From Castellaniella denitrificans (GTDB lineage Bacteria; Pseudomonadota; Gammaproteobacteria; Burkholderiales; Burkholderiaceae_B), in the NCBI RefSeq assembly GCF_027214045.1, contig NZ_JAPWHE010000003.1:258217-322216 (forward strand): a DNA stretch of 64,000 nt. The letters run 5' to 3'. The notes under the pieces are model-generated. The model worked only from the letters and a program-made list of their open reading frames with translations, did not search any database and had not been told where the DNA came from. Within the stretch, counting starts at the first letter, position 1. The number at the start of each line of letters is the position of its first letter. Made by a program: the position numbers and the translations under genes. This document shows positions 36,677-46,281 of the stretch, one piece after another.

Positions 36677-37048
36677 ATGTCCATTCCCAACGACCGCAAA
36701 TACACGGCCTCCCATGAATGGGTCAAGGCCGACGGCGACTGTTTCCTGGTCGGCATCACCGACGATGCCCAGGACCAGCTCGGCGACCTGGTTTTCGTCG
36801 GCGACGTTCAGGTCGGCGCGCATCTGGCCGCCGGCGACACGGCCGCCGTGGTCGAATCCGTCAAGGCCGCCTCCGACATCTACGCGCCGGTCGCCGGCGA
36901 GATCGTCGCCTTCAACGAGGCCCTGAACGACCAGCCCGCCCTGATCAACGAGGCCGCCTACGAGCAGTGGATCTTCAAGATCAAGCCCGACAATGCCGCC
37001 GACGCCGACGGCCTGATGGACGCCGCCGCCTACGAGGCCCAGGCCTGA
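36677..37048 (+). CDS. gcvH: Glycine cleavage system H protein
   Basis: 123 residues. Carries the aminomethyl group on lipoyl-lysine K63 in AAVVESVKAASDIYAPV; the fold starts PNDRKYTASHEWVK. Shuttles between GcvP, GcvT and lipoamide dehydrogenase in the cytosol. Lies between gcvT and gcvP, 54 bases before the latter. Confidence 0.97.
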   Translation: MSIPNDRKYTASHEWVKADGDCFLVGITDDAQDQLGDLVFVGDVQVGAHLAAGDTAAVVESVKAASDIYAPVAGEIVAFNEALNDQPALINEAAYEQWIFKIKPDNAADADGLMDAAAYEAQA

Positions 37049-37102
37049 TCCACGGCCCGCCGTTCATTCCCTGAGTCACTCGGTTTCACCCCGGAGAACC
37101 CC

Positions 37103-39982
37103 ATGCTGCGCGATTCCGCCACGCATTCCGAATTCATCGCCCGTCACATCGGGCCGTCCGAAGCCGACCAGCGCGCCATGCTGGCGGCCATCGGCGCCAC
37201 CAGCCTGGACGCCCTGATCCGCGAGGTCGTGCCGGAAAACATCCTGTCCGAAGCCCCGTACCTGGATCTGCCGGGGCCGCTGGGCGAAGTGGAGGCGCTG
37301 GCGGACCTGAAGGCCATCGCCGGCCGCAACCAGGTGCTGCGCAGCTACATCGGTCAGGGCTACTACGGCACCTACGTGCCGCACGTGATCCTGCGCAACA
37401 TCCTGGAAAATCCCGCCTGGTACACCGCCTACACGCCGTACCAGCCGGAAATCTCGCAGGGCCGCCTCGAGGCCCTGCTGATCTTCCAGACCATGATCAC
37501 GGATCTCACGGGGCTGGACATCGCCAACTCGTCGCTGCTCGACGAAGCCACGGCCGCGGCCGAAGCCATGACCCTGGCGCGTCGTGTCTCGCGCGCCAAG
37601 TCCGACTGCTTTTTCGTGTCCATCCACGTCCACCCCCAGACCGTGGCAGTCCTGCGCACGCGCGCGGCCGGGCTGGGCATCGAGCTGGTGGTCGGCGACG
37701 AGGCCGACGGACTGCCCGACTGCTACGGCGTGCTGCTGCAGTACCCGCACAGCCTGGGCGGCGTGGCCGACTATCGCGCGCTGACCGAGCAGGCCCATGC
37801 CGCCGGCGCCATCGTCGCCGTGGCCACGGACCTGCTGGCGCTCGCGCTGCTGACGCCGCCGGGAGAATGGGGCGCCGACATCGCGGTGGGCTCGGCCCAG
37901 CGCTTCGGCGTGCCCATGGGCTACGGCGGCCCGCACGCCGGCTTCATGGCCTGCAAGGACGCCTACAAGCGCAACCTGCCGGGCCGCCTCGTGGGCGTGT
38001 CCCAGGACGCGCGCGGCGAACCCGCCCTGCGCCTGGCGCTGCAGACCCGCGAACAGCACATCCGCCGGGAAAAGGCCACGTCCAACATCTGCACCGCGCA
38101 GGTGCTGCTGGCGGTGATGGCCGCCATGTACGCCGTCTGGCACGGTCCCCAGGGCATCGCCCGCATCGCCCGGCGGGTGGCCACGCACACCGGCCAGCTG
38201 GCCGGCGCCCTGCGCGCCATGGGTCTGAAGGTCCGCAACGACACTTTCTTCGACACCCTGCATGTGGAAACCGGCGCCCGCACCCAGGCGGTGCTGGACG
38301 CGGCGGTGGACGGCGGCATGAACCTGCGCCGCGTGGACGGCGCCCACGTCGCCCTGTCGCTGGACGAGACCGTCGGCACCCAGGACATCGAGATCCTGGT
38401 CGGCGCGCTGGCGACCGGCATGGGCGTGGCGCGCGTCGCCCCGGACTTCTCGGCCGGGACCGACGGCATCCCGGCGGCCCTGCGCCGCCAGGGCGCCATC
38501 CTGGCGCATCCTTCCTTCTCGCGCGTCAAGTCCGAGACCGACATGCTGCGCTACCTGCGCGCCCTGGCCGACAAGGACCTGGCGCTGGACCGCACCATGA
38601 TCCCGCTGGGCTCCTGCACCATGAAGCTCAACGCCACGGCGGAAATGATCCCCGTGACCTGGCCCGAATTCGGTCACATGCACCCGTTCGCCCCCGCGGG
38701 CCAGGCGCAGGGCTACCAGGAAATGATCGAACGCCTGTGCGCCGCGCTGTGCGAGATCACCGGCTACGACCGGATCAGCCTGCAGCCCAACTCCGGCGCC
38801 CAGGGCGAATATGCCGGCCTGCTGGCCATCCGCGGCTATCACCAGGCCAACGGAGAGCACCAGCGCAACGTCTGCCTGATCCCGGCCTCGGCGCACGGCA
38901 CCAACCCGGCCTCGGCCCATCTGGCGGGCATGGACGTGGTGGTTGTGGCGTCGGACGACCACGGCAACATCGACATGGACGATCTGCGGGCGAAGATCGC
39001 CCAGGTGGGCGACCGCCTGGCCGCCCTGATGATCACCTATCCGTCCACGCATGGCGTGTTCGAGACCACGGTCACCGAAATCTGCGAACTGATCCACGAA
39101 GCCGGCGGCCAGGTCTACCTGGACGGTGCCAACATGAACGCCATGGTGGGTGTCGCCCAGCCGGGCCGTTTCGGCTCCGACGTGTCGCACCTGAACCTGC
39201 ACAAGACTTTCTGCATTCCGCACGGCGGCGGCGGCCCGGGCGTCGGCCCGGTGGCGGTGCGCGCGCACCTGGCCCCGTACCTGCCCGGCGTGGTGGGCGA
39301 GGACGGCCGCTTGCCGGCGGGGCAGTCCGGCCCGGTGTCGGCCGCGCCCTACGGTTCGGCCAGCATCCTGCCGATCTCGACCCTGTACATCATGATGATG
39401 GGGGCGGAAGGCCTGCGTCGCGCCACCCAGGTGGCCATCCTCAACGCCAACTACCTGGCCGCGCGCCTGGCGCCGCATTATCCGATCCTGTACGCCGGGG
39501 CCAACGGCCGGGTGGCGCACGAGTGCATCCTGGACATCCGTCCGATCAAGGACGCCAGCGGCATCGGCGCCGAGGACATCGCCAAACGTCTGATGGACTA
39601 CGGATTCCACGCGCCCACCATGAGCTTCCCGGTCGCGGGGACGTTGATGGTCGAGCCGACCGAATCCGAAGGCCTGGATGAACTGGACCGTTTCGTGGAC
39701 GCGATGATCGCCATCCGCCAGGAAATCGCCGCCGTGGAACGCGGCGAGCAGCCGGCCGACGACAATCTGCTGGTCAACGCCCCGCATCCGGCGACCACGT
39801 TGCTGGTGCAGGACTGGACGCACCCGTACACCCGTGAACAGGCGGCCTTCCCGCTGCCCGGCATGGCGGCGCGCAAGTACTGGCCGCCGGTCGCGCGGGT
39901 GGATAATGCCTGGGGTGATCGCAACCTCAGCTGCGCCTGCCCGCCGGTCGAGTCCTACGCCGCCGAACCCGTCACGGCCTGA
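37103..39982 (+). CDS. gcvP: Glycine dehydrogenase (decarboxylating), P protein
   Basis: 959 residues, the fused alpha-beta form usual in Proteobacteria. PLP-dependent decarboxylation of glycine with transfer to lipoyl-H protein. The active-site Lys is K701 in [17 protein letters not shown]; other hallmarks are [18 protein letters not shown] (N-terminus), [15 protein letters not shown] and [17 protein letters not shown] precedes the ATG. A strong terminator follows, closing the gcvTHP transcript. Confidence 0.98.
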   Translation: MLRDSATHSEFIARHIGPSEADQRAMLAAIGATSLDALIREVVPENILSEAPYLDLPGPLGEVEALADLKAIAGRNQVLRSYIGQGYYGTYVPHVILRNILENPAWYTAYTPYQPEISQGRLEALLIFQTMITDLTGLDIANSSLLDEATAAAEAMTLARRVSRAKSDCFFVSIHVHPQTVAVLRTRAAGLGIELVVGDEADGLPDCYGVLLQYPHSLGGVADYRALTEQAHAAGAIVAVATDLLALALLTPPGEWGADIAVGSAQRFGVPMGYGGPHAGFMACKDAYKRNLPGRLVGVSQDARGEPALRLALQTREQHIRREKATSNICTAQVLLAVMAAMYAVWHGPQGIARIARRVATHTGQLAGALRAMGLKVRNDTFFDTLHVETGARTQAVLDAAVDGGMNLRRVDGAHVALSLDETVGTQDIEILVGALATGMGVARVAPDFSAGTDGIPAALRRQGAILAHPSFSRVKSETDMLRYLRALADKDLALDRTMIPLGSCTMKLNATAEMIPVTWPEFGHMHPFAPAGQAQGYQEMIERLCAALCEITGYDRISLQPNSGAQGEYAGLLAIRGYHQANGEHQRNVCLIPASAHGTNPASAHLAGMDVVVVASDDHGNIDMDDLRAKIAQVGDRLAALMITYPSTHGVFETTVTEICELIHEAGGQVYLDGANMNAMVGVAQPGRFGSDVSHLNLHKTFCIPHGGGGPGVGPVAVRAHLAPYLPGVVGEDGRLPAGQSGPVSAAPYGSASILPISTLYIMMMGAEGLRRATQVAILNANYLAARLAPHYPILYAGANGRVAHECILDIRPIKDASGIGAEDIAKRLMDYGFHAPTMSFPVAGTLMVEPTESEGLDELDRFVDAMIAIRQEIAAVERGEQPADDNLLVNAPHPATTLLVQDWTHPYTREQAAFPLPGMAARKYWPPVARVDNAWGDRNLSCACPPVESYAAEPVTA

Positions 39983-40033
39983 CCGCTCTTCCCCGCCCGG
40001 GTCCGCAGAGACCCGGACCCACCGCCTGCCCCA

Positions 40034-40073
40034 CCCGGCGAGTTCCGCGTTGCACGGACCGCCGGGTTTTTTT
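40034..40073 (+). terminator. Rho-independent terminator of gcvTHP
   Basis: CCCGGCG (40034-40040) pairs with CGCCGGG (40060-40066), with an inner TCCG/CGGA stem, directly followed by seven T. Fifty-two bases after the gcvP stop. Confidence 0.85.
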
Positions 40074-40080
40074 ACCGTCG

Positions 40081-40147
40081 GGCCGCCCCAAGGTAAAAGC
40101 GCCCCCTTGGGGGGCAGCAAGCAAGCGGAGCTTGCGCGGCGTGGGGG
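40081..40147. repeat. GC-rich intergenic repeat-like element
   Basis: Contains CCCCCTTGGGGGGC followed by GCAAGCAAGCGGAGCTTGCGC, nested inverted repeats of a type often scattered between genes in Burkholderiales chromosomes. Only one copy lies in this window, so the repeat status is from general knowledge, not seen here. Confidence 0.3.
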
Positions 40148-40194
40148 TATTTCCTATCCTCTTCTTTTCCTCTTTGCGATCCGGAGACCGCCCC

Positions 40195-40410
40195 ATGCCC
40201 TACGTCAACATCAAGATCACCCGCGAGGGCGCCACCGCCGAGCAGAAGGCCCGCCTGATCGAGGGCACGACCCAATTGCTGGTGGACGTGCTGGGCAAGA
40301 ACCCCAAGACCACGTTCGTGGTGATCGAGGAAGTCGACACCGACAACTGGGGGATCGCGGGCGAACCGGTGACGGCGATCCGGGCGCGCGCCAAAGCGTC
40401 GGGCGGCTGA
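40195..40410 (+). CDS. 4-oxalocrotonate tautomerase-family protein
   Basis: 71 residues, starting MPYVNIKITREGATAEQK; removal of Met exposes the catalytic Pro1 of the tautomerase superfamily, and Arg residues near position 11 are kept. The C-terminal part TTFVVIEEVDTDNWGIAGEPV is typical of small chromosomal members without an aromatic meta-cleavage operon. CCGGAG lies ten bases upstream. Likely a cytosolic homohexamer with keto-enol tautomerase activity; natural substrate unknown. Convergent with folA, 15 bases apart. Confidence 0.88.
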   Translation: MPYVNIKITREGATAEQKARLIEGTTQLLVDVLGKNPKTTFVVIEEVDTDNWGIAGEPVTAIRARAKASGG

Positions 40411-40425
40411 GGCGCGCCCCCGCGT

Positions 40426-40935
40426 TCAGGCGGTCTTGGTCCCGGGGACGCGCCGATACGTGACGAAGTCGTAGGCCAGGCCGTTTTCCGGCGGTTGCGG
40501 CAGGCGTTCGGCTTCCCGCCAGTGCCCGGCGGGCAGTGCCGGAAACCAGGTGTCGCCGGCCAGTTCGGCGTGGATTTCCGTGGCGACCAGCTCGTCGGCC
40601 AGGGGCAGGGCCAGCCGGAAGATCTGTTCGCCGCCGATGATGCAGACGAGATCGGTCTGCGCGCAGCTGGCCAGCGCGGATTCAAGGGTGGCATGGCATT
40701 CGGCGCCGGGCGCGGCGAAGGCCGGATCGCGGCTCAGCACCAGGTTGCGACGACCGGGCAGGGGACGCCCCAGGGACAGCCAGGTCTTGCGCCCCATGAC
40801 GATGGGATGGCCCAGCGTGCTGCGCTTGAAGTGCGCCAGGTCGGCGGGCAGGTGCCAGGGCATGCCGCCGTCGCGGCCGATCACACGGGTGTCGGTGTAG
40901 GCGACGACCAGGCGGATGGCGGGACTGGACGGCAT
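40426..40935 (-). CDS. folA: Dihydrofolate reductase
   Basis: 169 residues. Reduces dihydrofolate with NADPH. Shows IRLVVAYTDTRVIGRDGGMPWHLPADLAHFK with the catalytic acidic residue in PADL, then VMGRKTWLSLGRPLPGRRN and CIIGGEQIFRLAL. I chose ATG 40935 with GGAG about ten bases upstream; ATG 40959 would add eight residues. Cytosolic, folate pathway. Confidence 0.95.
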   Translation of the reverse strand: MPSSPAIRLVVAYTDTRVIGRDGGMPWHLPADLAHFKRSTLGHPIVMGRKTWLSLGRPLPGRRNLVLSRDPAFAAPGAECHATLESALASCAQTDLVCIIGGEQIFRLALPLADELVATEIHAELAGDTWFPALPAGHWREAERLPQPPENGLAYDFVTYRRVPGTKTA

Positions 40936-41020
40936 GGTGGGGGCGCTCCGTGAAGACATGCGCGCCAGTGTAAACCAGGTGATGAACCGCGCGCGCCGGC
41001 CGGTCCTGCCGGAAGGGGCC

Positions 41021-41683
41021 TCAATCCGCGAGGTCAGGCACCCGGAAGCACCCCAGGAAACGGTCCAGGGCGGCCCGTTCGCCGGAGATCCGCGCCAGTC
41101 CCGCCGCCACCGCGGCGTCCGGATCCGCCGCACCGTAGGCCAGATGCAGCAGGGTGGTGGGGGACGTGTCCAGCGTCGCTTCGGCCTCGGGATCCGCCGG
41201 CCCCTGGCGATGCACGTCCAGCCGGCCGCAGGCCACCCGGGCTGAAAAAGGCTGGTCGTCCAGGACCAGGCGGACCCGGGCGTCCCGGCCCGAGGCCGCG
41301 ATGGGGTCGAACAGGGCGCGCATCGACAGCACCATGGCGTCCACGCCCAGCGGGGCGCCGCGCGCGAAACCGGGGGAGCGCACGCCCCAGCGGACCAGTT
41401 GCAGGAGGATGGGTTCCAGTTCCCGGCCCCAGGGGCTCAGGTCGTAGGCCATGCCGCCCGGTGGCGGAAGCCGGCGCCGGACGACGATCCCGGCCGCCTC
41501 CAGCTCGGCCAGCCGCTGGGTCAGCACATTGGCGCTGATGCGGCCCAGGCCGGCCCGCAGGTCGGTGAAACGTTTCGGGCCGAGCATCAGTTCGCGCACG
41601 ATGAGCAGCGACCAGCGTTCGCCGATCAGGTCCAGGGCGTGGGCGGCCGCGCAGCCGTCGGCATAGCTTCTCTTGGTGCTCAT
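41021..41683 (-). CDS. HxlR-family regulator with C-terminal SCP2-like domain
   Basis: 220 residues. The winged helix (10-105) carries the HxlR signature ALDLIGERWSLLIVRELMLGPKRFTDLRAGL. The C-terminal 100 residues resemble the SCP2 lipid-binding fold, a known pairing in which the extra domain probably senses a hydrophobic ligand. ATG 41683 (MSTKRSYADG) is chosen at the start of conserved sequence. Divergent from the SnoaL-VOC gene across a palindromic AT-rich operator, so it probably regulates both. Confidence 0.85.
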   Translation of the reverse strand: MSTKRSYADGCAAAHALDLIGERWSLLIVRELMLGPKRFTDLRAGLGRISANVLTQRLAELEAAGIVVRRRLPPPGGMAYDLSPWGRELEPILLQLVRWGVRSPGFARGAPLGVDAMVLSMRALFDPIAASGRDARVRLVLDDQPFSARVACGRLDVHRQGPADPEAEATLDTSPTTLLHLAYGAADPDAAVAAGLARISGERAALDRFLGCFRVPDLAD

Positions 41684-41705
41684 GGGACGCCATCTTATCA
41701 TGTAG

Positions 41706-41739
41706 TCCTAAAAAACAATTTGTTAGTTATTTTTTAGGA
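41706..41739. promoter_or_regulatory. Palindromic operator for the HxlR-type regulator
   Basis: TCCTAAAAAA (41706-41715) is mirrored exactly by TTTTTTAGGA (41730-41739), a 10-bp perfect dyad with a 14-base spacer between two divergent genes. A -10-like TATAGT (41751-41756) for the rightward gene lies just beyond it. Confidence 0.6.
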
Positions 41740-41835
41740 TTAAAGAATGCTATAGTGCGCCGGATGAAAGCATCGGCGCCCACGGGCCGCGATCCTCGTG
41801 GCCGATGGGTGGGCGGCGAAAGAGAGGAGATGGAA

Positions 41836-42741
41836 ATGGAGCACAAGAAACAGAAGGAAGCTGCGCAGGCCGGCATCCGGCAGGTGCTGGACGATTGGGC
41901 CGCGGCCGTGGGCCGGAACGACATGGATGCGCTGGCGGTCTGCTACGCGCAGGACGTGGTCGCCTATGACGCCATCAAGACGCTGCGTTTCGCGGGGCGG
42001 GAGCGCTATCTCGCGCACTGGGAAGAATGCCTGCGGATGTGCCCGGGCAGCGTGCGCTTCACGTTCAGGGACCTGGACGTCCAGGCGGCGGACGACCTGG
42101 GCTATGCGCACGCGTTGCTGGCCTGCGCGGCCGGCGGAGACGCGGGCGAGGCCTGGAGCCGCATGACCACGGGATTCCGGCGCGAGGCCGGCCGCTGGGT
42201 CATCGTCCATGAGCATTTCTCCTTTCCCTTCGATCTGAAGTCCGGCAAGGCGCTGATGGGCCTGTCGCCCGATGCGGTCGGGGGGCCTTCGCCGGTGCCG
42301 ACCGACATGCACGCGGTGACGCCGCACCTGGTCTGCCGGGACGCGGCCGGCGCGCTCGATTTCTACCAGCGGGCTTTCGGCGCGACCGGGACCGTCCGGC
42401 TGGACGGTCCGGACGGCCAGTTGATGCACGGCTGTCTGTGGATCGGCGATTCCGCCGTGATGCTGATGGAAGAAACGCCCGCCTGCCAGTCCAGCAGTCC
42501 CGCCACACTGGGCGGGACACCGGTGTCCCTGCACCTGTATGTGCCCGATGCGGACGCGGCGTTCGAGCGGGCGGTGCGGGAGGGCGCCACAGCGGTGATG
42601 CCGCCGGCCGACATGTTCTGGGGCGACCGCTACGGCGTGGTCCAGGACCCCTACGGACATCGCTGGTCGATCGCGACCCACGTGCGCGACGTGAGTCCGG
42701 AGGACATGCGGGCGGCGATGGCCGGGCTCGCCGGCGCCTGA
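41836..42741 (+). CDS. SnoaL-like/VOC (PhnB-type) two-domain fusion protein
   Basis: 301 residues. N-terminal 10-125 is a SnoaL/NTF2-like domain (RQVLDDWAAAVGRNDMDAL, VVAYDAIKTLRF). Residues about 152-290 are a PhnB-like vicinal-oxygen-chelate domain (HLVCRDAAGALDFYQRAFGA, GDRYGVVQDPYGHRWSIATH). Start ATG 41836 has AGAGGAG six bases upstream. Neither domain reveals a substrate; metal ligands of true glyoxalases are only partly evident. Probably cytosolic and controlled by the divergent HxlR-type regulator, perhaps for detoxification or lipid-like ligands, which is inference. Confidence 0.8.
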   Translation: MEHKKQKEAAQAGIRQVLDDWAAAVGRNDMDALAVCYAQDVVAYDAIKTLRFAGRERYLAHWEECLRMCPGSVRFTFRDLDVQAADDLGYAHALLACAAGGDAGEAWSRMTTGFRREAGRWVIVHEHFSFPFDLKSGKALMGLSPDAVGGPSPVPTDMHAVTPHLVCRDAAGALDFYQRAFGATGTVRLDGPDGQLMHGCLWIGDSAVMLMEETPACQSSSPATLGGTPVSLHLYVPDADAAFERAVREGATAVMPPADMFWGDRYGVVQDPYGHRWSIATHVRDVSPEDMRAAMAGLAGA

Positions 42742-42763
42742 GGCCGGCCGGCCGCGGGTGGAT

Positions 42764-43273
42764 CTAGCGGACCAGCCGCCGGATGGCCTGGTCCGCGCAG
42801 CGCGCCAGCAGGGCTTCCAGTCCGCCTTGAGCCAGTGTCAGGCCGGGCGCCAGGTCCATCAGGGGCCGCAGGACGAAGGCGCGTTCGTGCATCCGGGGGT
42901 GGGGGACCGTCAGGGTGGGCAGGCCGAGGGATCGGTCGCCGTACAGCAGCAGGTCCAGGTCCAGGGTGCGGGGGGCGTTGCGATAGGGCCGTTTCCGGCC
43001 ATGACGCTGTTCGATGGCCTGCAGGGCCGACAGCAGATCCAGCGGCGGCAGCGTGGTGTCGAGGCCGGCCACGGCGTTGACGTAGTCCGGGCCGGAGGAA
43101 TCCACCGGTGCCGTGCCATATAGCGGCGAGAGCCGCAGGGCGGACACGCCGGGCACGGCGGCCAGTTCGGCCGCGGCACGGCGCACTGTGTCGGCGGCGT
43201 CGCCCAGATTGGCGCCCAGGCCGATGTAGGCCTGGACGGTTGGCGGGTCTGGGGGCGGGCCGGAAGGACTCAT
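42764..43273 (-). CDS. folK: 2-amino-4-hydroxy-6-hydroxymethyldihydropteridine pyrophosphokinase
   Basis: 169 residues. Transfers pyrophosphate from ATP to the pterin in folate synthesis. AYIGLGANLGDAADTVRRA is the N-terminal signature; RTLDLDLLLYGD with two Mg-binding Asp and PHPRMHERAFVLRPL complete the active site. ATG 43273 is chosen since the upstream extension is Pro/Arg-rich low complexity running into pcnB. Lies 58 bases after pcnB, the common pcnB-folK order. Confidence 0.95.
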   Translation of the reverse strand: MSPSGPPPDPPTVQAYIGLGANLGDAADTVRRAAAELAAVPGVSALRLSPLYGTAPVDSSGPDYVNAVAGLDTTLPPLDLLSALQAIEQRHGRKRPYRNAPRTLDLDLLLYGDRSLGLPTLTVPHPRMHERAFVLRPLMDLAPGLTLAQGGLEALLARCADQAIRRLVR

Positions 43274-43331
43274 GCGGTGTGGCGCGGTTTCGATGCGTCG
43301 CGCCGGGCGCGGGCGGGTCGAAGGCGGACGT

Positions 43332-44729
43332 TCAGGCGGCGCCGCCTTCCGGCGCATCGGCGGCCCGCGTGGACTGGCCGCCCACGCCCGCGGATGTGTT
43401 GCGACGGCGGCGACGCTTGCGGGTCGCGCCGGAGCTGGCGCGACGGGCGCCGGCGTGGCCTGCCTGCCAGGTGTCGATCATCTCTGAGCGGCGTTCATCG
43501 TTGCTGTCGGACAGGTCCATCCACCATTGGGCCAGGACGCTGTCGACCTCGCGGGCCTCGGCCCGCAATTGCAGGAAATCCACGGCGGCGCGGAAGCGCG
43601 GCTGTTCCATCATGCGCCAGATCGAGCGCACCGTGGCGCGCTCGAAGCGGGCCTGCATCAGCCAGATCTCGCGCATGTCGGCCTGGTGGCGGCGCTGGAT
43701 GGCGAGCTTGTCCATCTGTTCCTCGATCACCGAGTCGGCGGCGCGGATCAGGGCCTCGTTGCGTTGCACGCCCTGGGCGGTCAGGGCGGCCCAGCGTTTC
43801 TGCACCAGCCGCCACAGCAGGGCGGCGAACAGGAAGCTGGGGCTGACGGGCTTGCCTGCCCGCACCCGGGCGTCGGTGCGCGACAAGGCGATCTCCACGA
43901 AGGCCTCGCCGCCGTCTTCCTCGAAGATGCGGTCGATCAGCGGGATCAGGCTTTTCGTCAGGCCCGAGCGGCGCAGTTCGCGCAGGCAGTCCATGGCGTG
44001 ACCGCAGGTCAGCAGCTTGAGCGTCTCGTCGAACAGGCGCGAGGCCGGAACGTGCTCGATGAGCGCCGACAGCCGGCTGATCGGCGCCTCGGTGCCCGGG
44101 TCGATGCGCGCGCCCAGCTTGGCCTGGAAACGCAGTGCCCGCAGCATGCGCACCGGATCCTCGCGGTAACGCGTGTCCGGATCGCCGATCATGCGCACCA
44201 CGCGGTTTTTCAGGTCCGCCACCCCCTGGTGGAAATCGATGACCTCTTCTTTCAGGGGGTCGTAGTACAGGGCGTTGATGGTGAAGTCGCGTCGCGCGGC
44301 GTCTTCTTCGTGCGTGCCGAATTCATTGTCGCGCAGGATGCGGCCGTGTTCGTCGGTTTCCTGGTTGCCGGAGGACGGTGCGCGGAAGGTCGAGGTCTCG
44401 ATGATTTCCTGGCCGAACACGACGTGTACCAGCTGGAAACGCCGGCCGATGATGCGGGCGCGCCGGAACAGCGGCCGGACCTGGTTGGGCGTGGCGTTGG
44501 TGGCGACGTCGAAATCCTTGGGTTCCAGGCCGACGATCAGGTCGCGCACCGCGCCGCCCACGATGTAGGCGTCGAAACCGTGCTGGTTCAGGACTTCGCA
44601 GACTTTGATGGCGTGCCGCGACACCAGGCGCCGATCGATGCCGTGCTTGTCGCGCGACAGGCGCACCGGGCCGCTGGGCGGGGTCGCGAACAGGCGCGAG
44701 ACGAAATTCTTGATGGTCTGCTTGAGCAT
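43332..44729 (-). CDS. pcnB: Poly(A) polymerase I
   Basis: 465 residues. Adds 3' poly(A) tails that promote RNA decay. The nucleotidyltransferase core has AYIVGGAVRDLIVGLEP and KDFDVATNA with catalytic D72/D74; RRDFTINALYYD follows in the neck. The basic Arg-rich C-terminal tail (RRRRR) is typical of PcnB rather than CCA transferase. First gene of pcnB-folK on the minus strand. Confidence 0.95.
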   Translation of the reverse strand: MLKQTIKNFVSRLFATPPSGPVRLSRDKHGIDRRLVSRHAIKVCEVLNQHGFDAYIVGGAVRDLIVGLEPKDFDVATNATPNQVRPLFRRARIIGRRFQLVHVVFGQEIIETSTFRAPSSGNQETDEHGRILRDNEFGTHEEDAARRDFTINALYYDPLKEEVIDFHQGVADLKNRVVRMIGDPDTRYREDPVRMLRALRFQAKLGARIDPGTEAPISRLSALIEHVPASRLFDETLKLLTCGHAMDCLRELRRSGLTKSLIPLIDRIFEEDGGEAFVEIALSRTDARVRAGKPVSPSFLFAALLWRLVQKRWAALTAQGVQRNEALIRAADSVIEEQMDKLAIQRRHQADMREIWLMQARFERATVRSIWRMMEQPRFRAAVDFLQLRAEAREVDSVLAQWWMDLSDSNDERRSEMIDTWQAGHAGARRASSGATRKRRRRRNTSAGVGGQSTRAADAPEGGAA

Positions 44730-44768
44730 GGCGCGTATTTTAAGGCTTTGTATCGCCGCTGTCCCCGC

Positions 44769-45473
44769 TCAGGATTTCGCGTCCCGCAGGGCGCCGAACA
44801 GGTCCAGGACGCGCCAGCCACGGCCGACGGCGGTTTCGCGCAGCGCCGGACTGGGGTTGGTGGCCACCGGGTGGGTCACCGCCTCGAGCAGGGGCAGGTC
44901 GTTCATGGAATCGCTGTAGAACCAGGATTCGTCGAAATCCTCCAGTTGCCGGCCCTGTTCCCGCAGCCATTCGCGCACGCGCAGGACCTTGCCCGCCTTG
45001 AAGCTGGGCGTCCCTTCGATGCGGCCGGTGTAGCCGCCTTGCGCGTCGCGCTGCGGGATGGTGGCGATCAGGTGGTCGATGCCCAAAGAACGGGCGATGG
45101 GAGCGGTGACGAAGGCATTGGTCGCCGTGACGATGGCGCACAGTCCGCCGCGATCCTGGTGTTCGGCCACCAGTTCGCGCGCGGGCGGCAGGATGCCCGG
45201 TTCGACGACCTCGGCCATGTAGTCCAGGTGCCAACGGTCAAGCTCGTCCGGCCGGCCCAGGCGCAGCAGGCCCAGCATGAAGTCGGCGGCCTCCTCGGCG
45301 GACAGGGTGCCCTCGTTGTAGCGGCGCATCAGGTCGTCGTTGCGGCGGCGGGCGGCTTCCGGGTCGCCGGCGCGGCCGGTGCGCGCCAGGAATTCGGCCC
45401 ATTGGTAGTCGCTGTCGAAAGGCAGCAGGGTGTGGTCCAGGTCGAACAGGGCCAGATGAGTCGGCGTGGTCAT
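44769..45473 (-). CDS. HAD-IB family phosphatase (SerB-like)
   Basis: 234 residues. Motif I LFDLDHTLL (D11, D13), motif II CAIVTATNAF, motif III FKAGKVLRV, motif IV FYSDSMNDLPLL. Subfamily IB enzymes act on phosphoserine-like or other small phosphates; the substrate here is unknown. ATG 45473 overlaps the hda stop as ATGA, so the two are translationally coupled. Homologues in this position are commonly annotated as histidinol-phosphatase-like or SerB-like. Confidence 0.9.
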   Translation of the reverse strand: MTTPTHLALFDLDHTLLPFDSDYQWAEFLARTGRAGDPEAARRRNDDLMRRYNEGTLSAEEAADFMLGLLRLGRPDELDRWHLDYMAEVVEPGILPPARELVAEHQDRGGLCAIVTATNAFVTAPIARSLGIDHLIATIPQRDAQGGYTGRIEGTPSFKAGKVLRVREWLREQGRQLEDFDESWFYSDSMNDLPLLEAVTHPVATNPSPALRETAVGRGWRVLDLFGALRDAKS

Positions 45474-46207
45474 GGGTTCCTCTGGGGGGGCGGCGCGTCG
45501 GCCAGCAGGTCTTTCAGCAGGGGCAGGGTGATGGGGCGGTGGCGGGCCAGGGAATACTGGTCCAGGCTGTCGATCAGTGTCGTCAGGCGTCCCATGTCGC
45601 GGTCGCAGCGGGTCAGTATCCAGTGCAGGACTTCGTCGGACAGTTGCAGACCGCGCTGCCGCGCGCGATCGCGCAGGGCCTGTGCACGGTCCTCGTCGGA
45701 CAGCTGCTCCAGGCGGAACACCAGGTCCCAGCCCAGGCGGGTGCGCAGGTCTTCGCGCAGCGGCATGGTCAGGGGGGCGCGGTCGCCCGCGGTCAGCAGG
45801 GCGAAGGCGCCCGGCGTGCCGGCGGCGGTGCGCCAGCGGTTGAACAGGGCGAACAGGGCCGCCTGTGCGGCGGGATTCAGGTCGGCGACGTCGTCCACCG
45901 CCACCAGGGACAGGGCCTGGTCCTCGTCCGTCGCCAGGGCGTGCAGCCGCTGTGCCGGGGATCGCGCATCCAGGTAATGGCAGCCCGCGCCTTGCGCACG
46001 GGCGCGCAGCAGGTGGCTGCGCCCCGAGCCGATACCGCCCCAAAGATACACGGCGCGTCCGGGGCCGAGCAGCCGCACGGATTGCAGCGCGGCCAGGTTC
46101 GCGCCGGGCACGAACGCGTCCAGCGACGGCATCGTGCCCGGCAGGATGTCGAGCAGCAATTGCTGCGCCTGGGGCTGCGCGAAGGGCGGTGTCCGGTCTT
46201 GCGTCAT
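45470..46207 (-). CDS. hda: DnaA regulatory inactivator Hda
   Basis: 245 residues, AAA+ domain related to DnaA. N-terminal QAQQLLLDI lies where the clamp-binding motif is expected. The Walker A variant [14 protein letters not shown] (about 54-67), Walker [11 protein letters not shown] and sensor region [17 protein letters not shown] follow. With DNA-loaded sliding clamp it stimulates ATP hydrolysis by DnaA and prevents re-initiation. Divergent from purM, the usual Burkholderiales arrangement; coupled to the HAD gene. Confidence 0.92.
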   Translation of the reverse strand: MTQDRTPPFAQPQAQQLLLDILPGTMPSLDAFVPGANLAALQSVRLLGPGRAVYLWGGIGSGRSHLLRARAQGAGCHYLDARSPAQRLHALATDEDQALSLVAVDDVADLNPAAQAALFALFNRWRTAAGTPGAFALLTAGDRAPLTMPLREDLRTRLGWDLVFRLEQLSDEDRAQALRDRARQRGLQLSDEVLHWILTRCDRDMGRLTTLIDSLDQYSLARHRPITLPLLKDLLADAPPPQRNP

Positions 46208-46281
46208 GCTGGGGTGCAGTTCATCGTAAAATCAGGCGAATATACAAACTTGCAATTCTTGCACATTCGGCGGTTTTTCTC

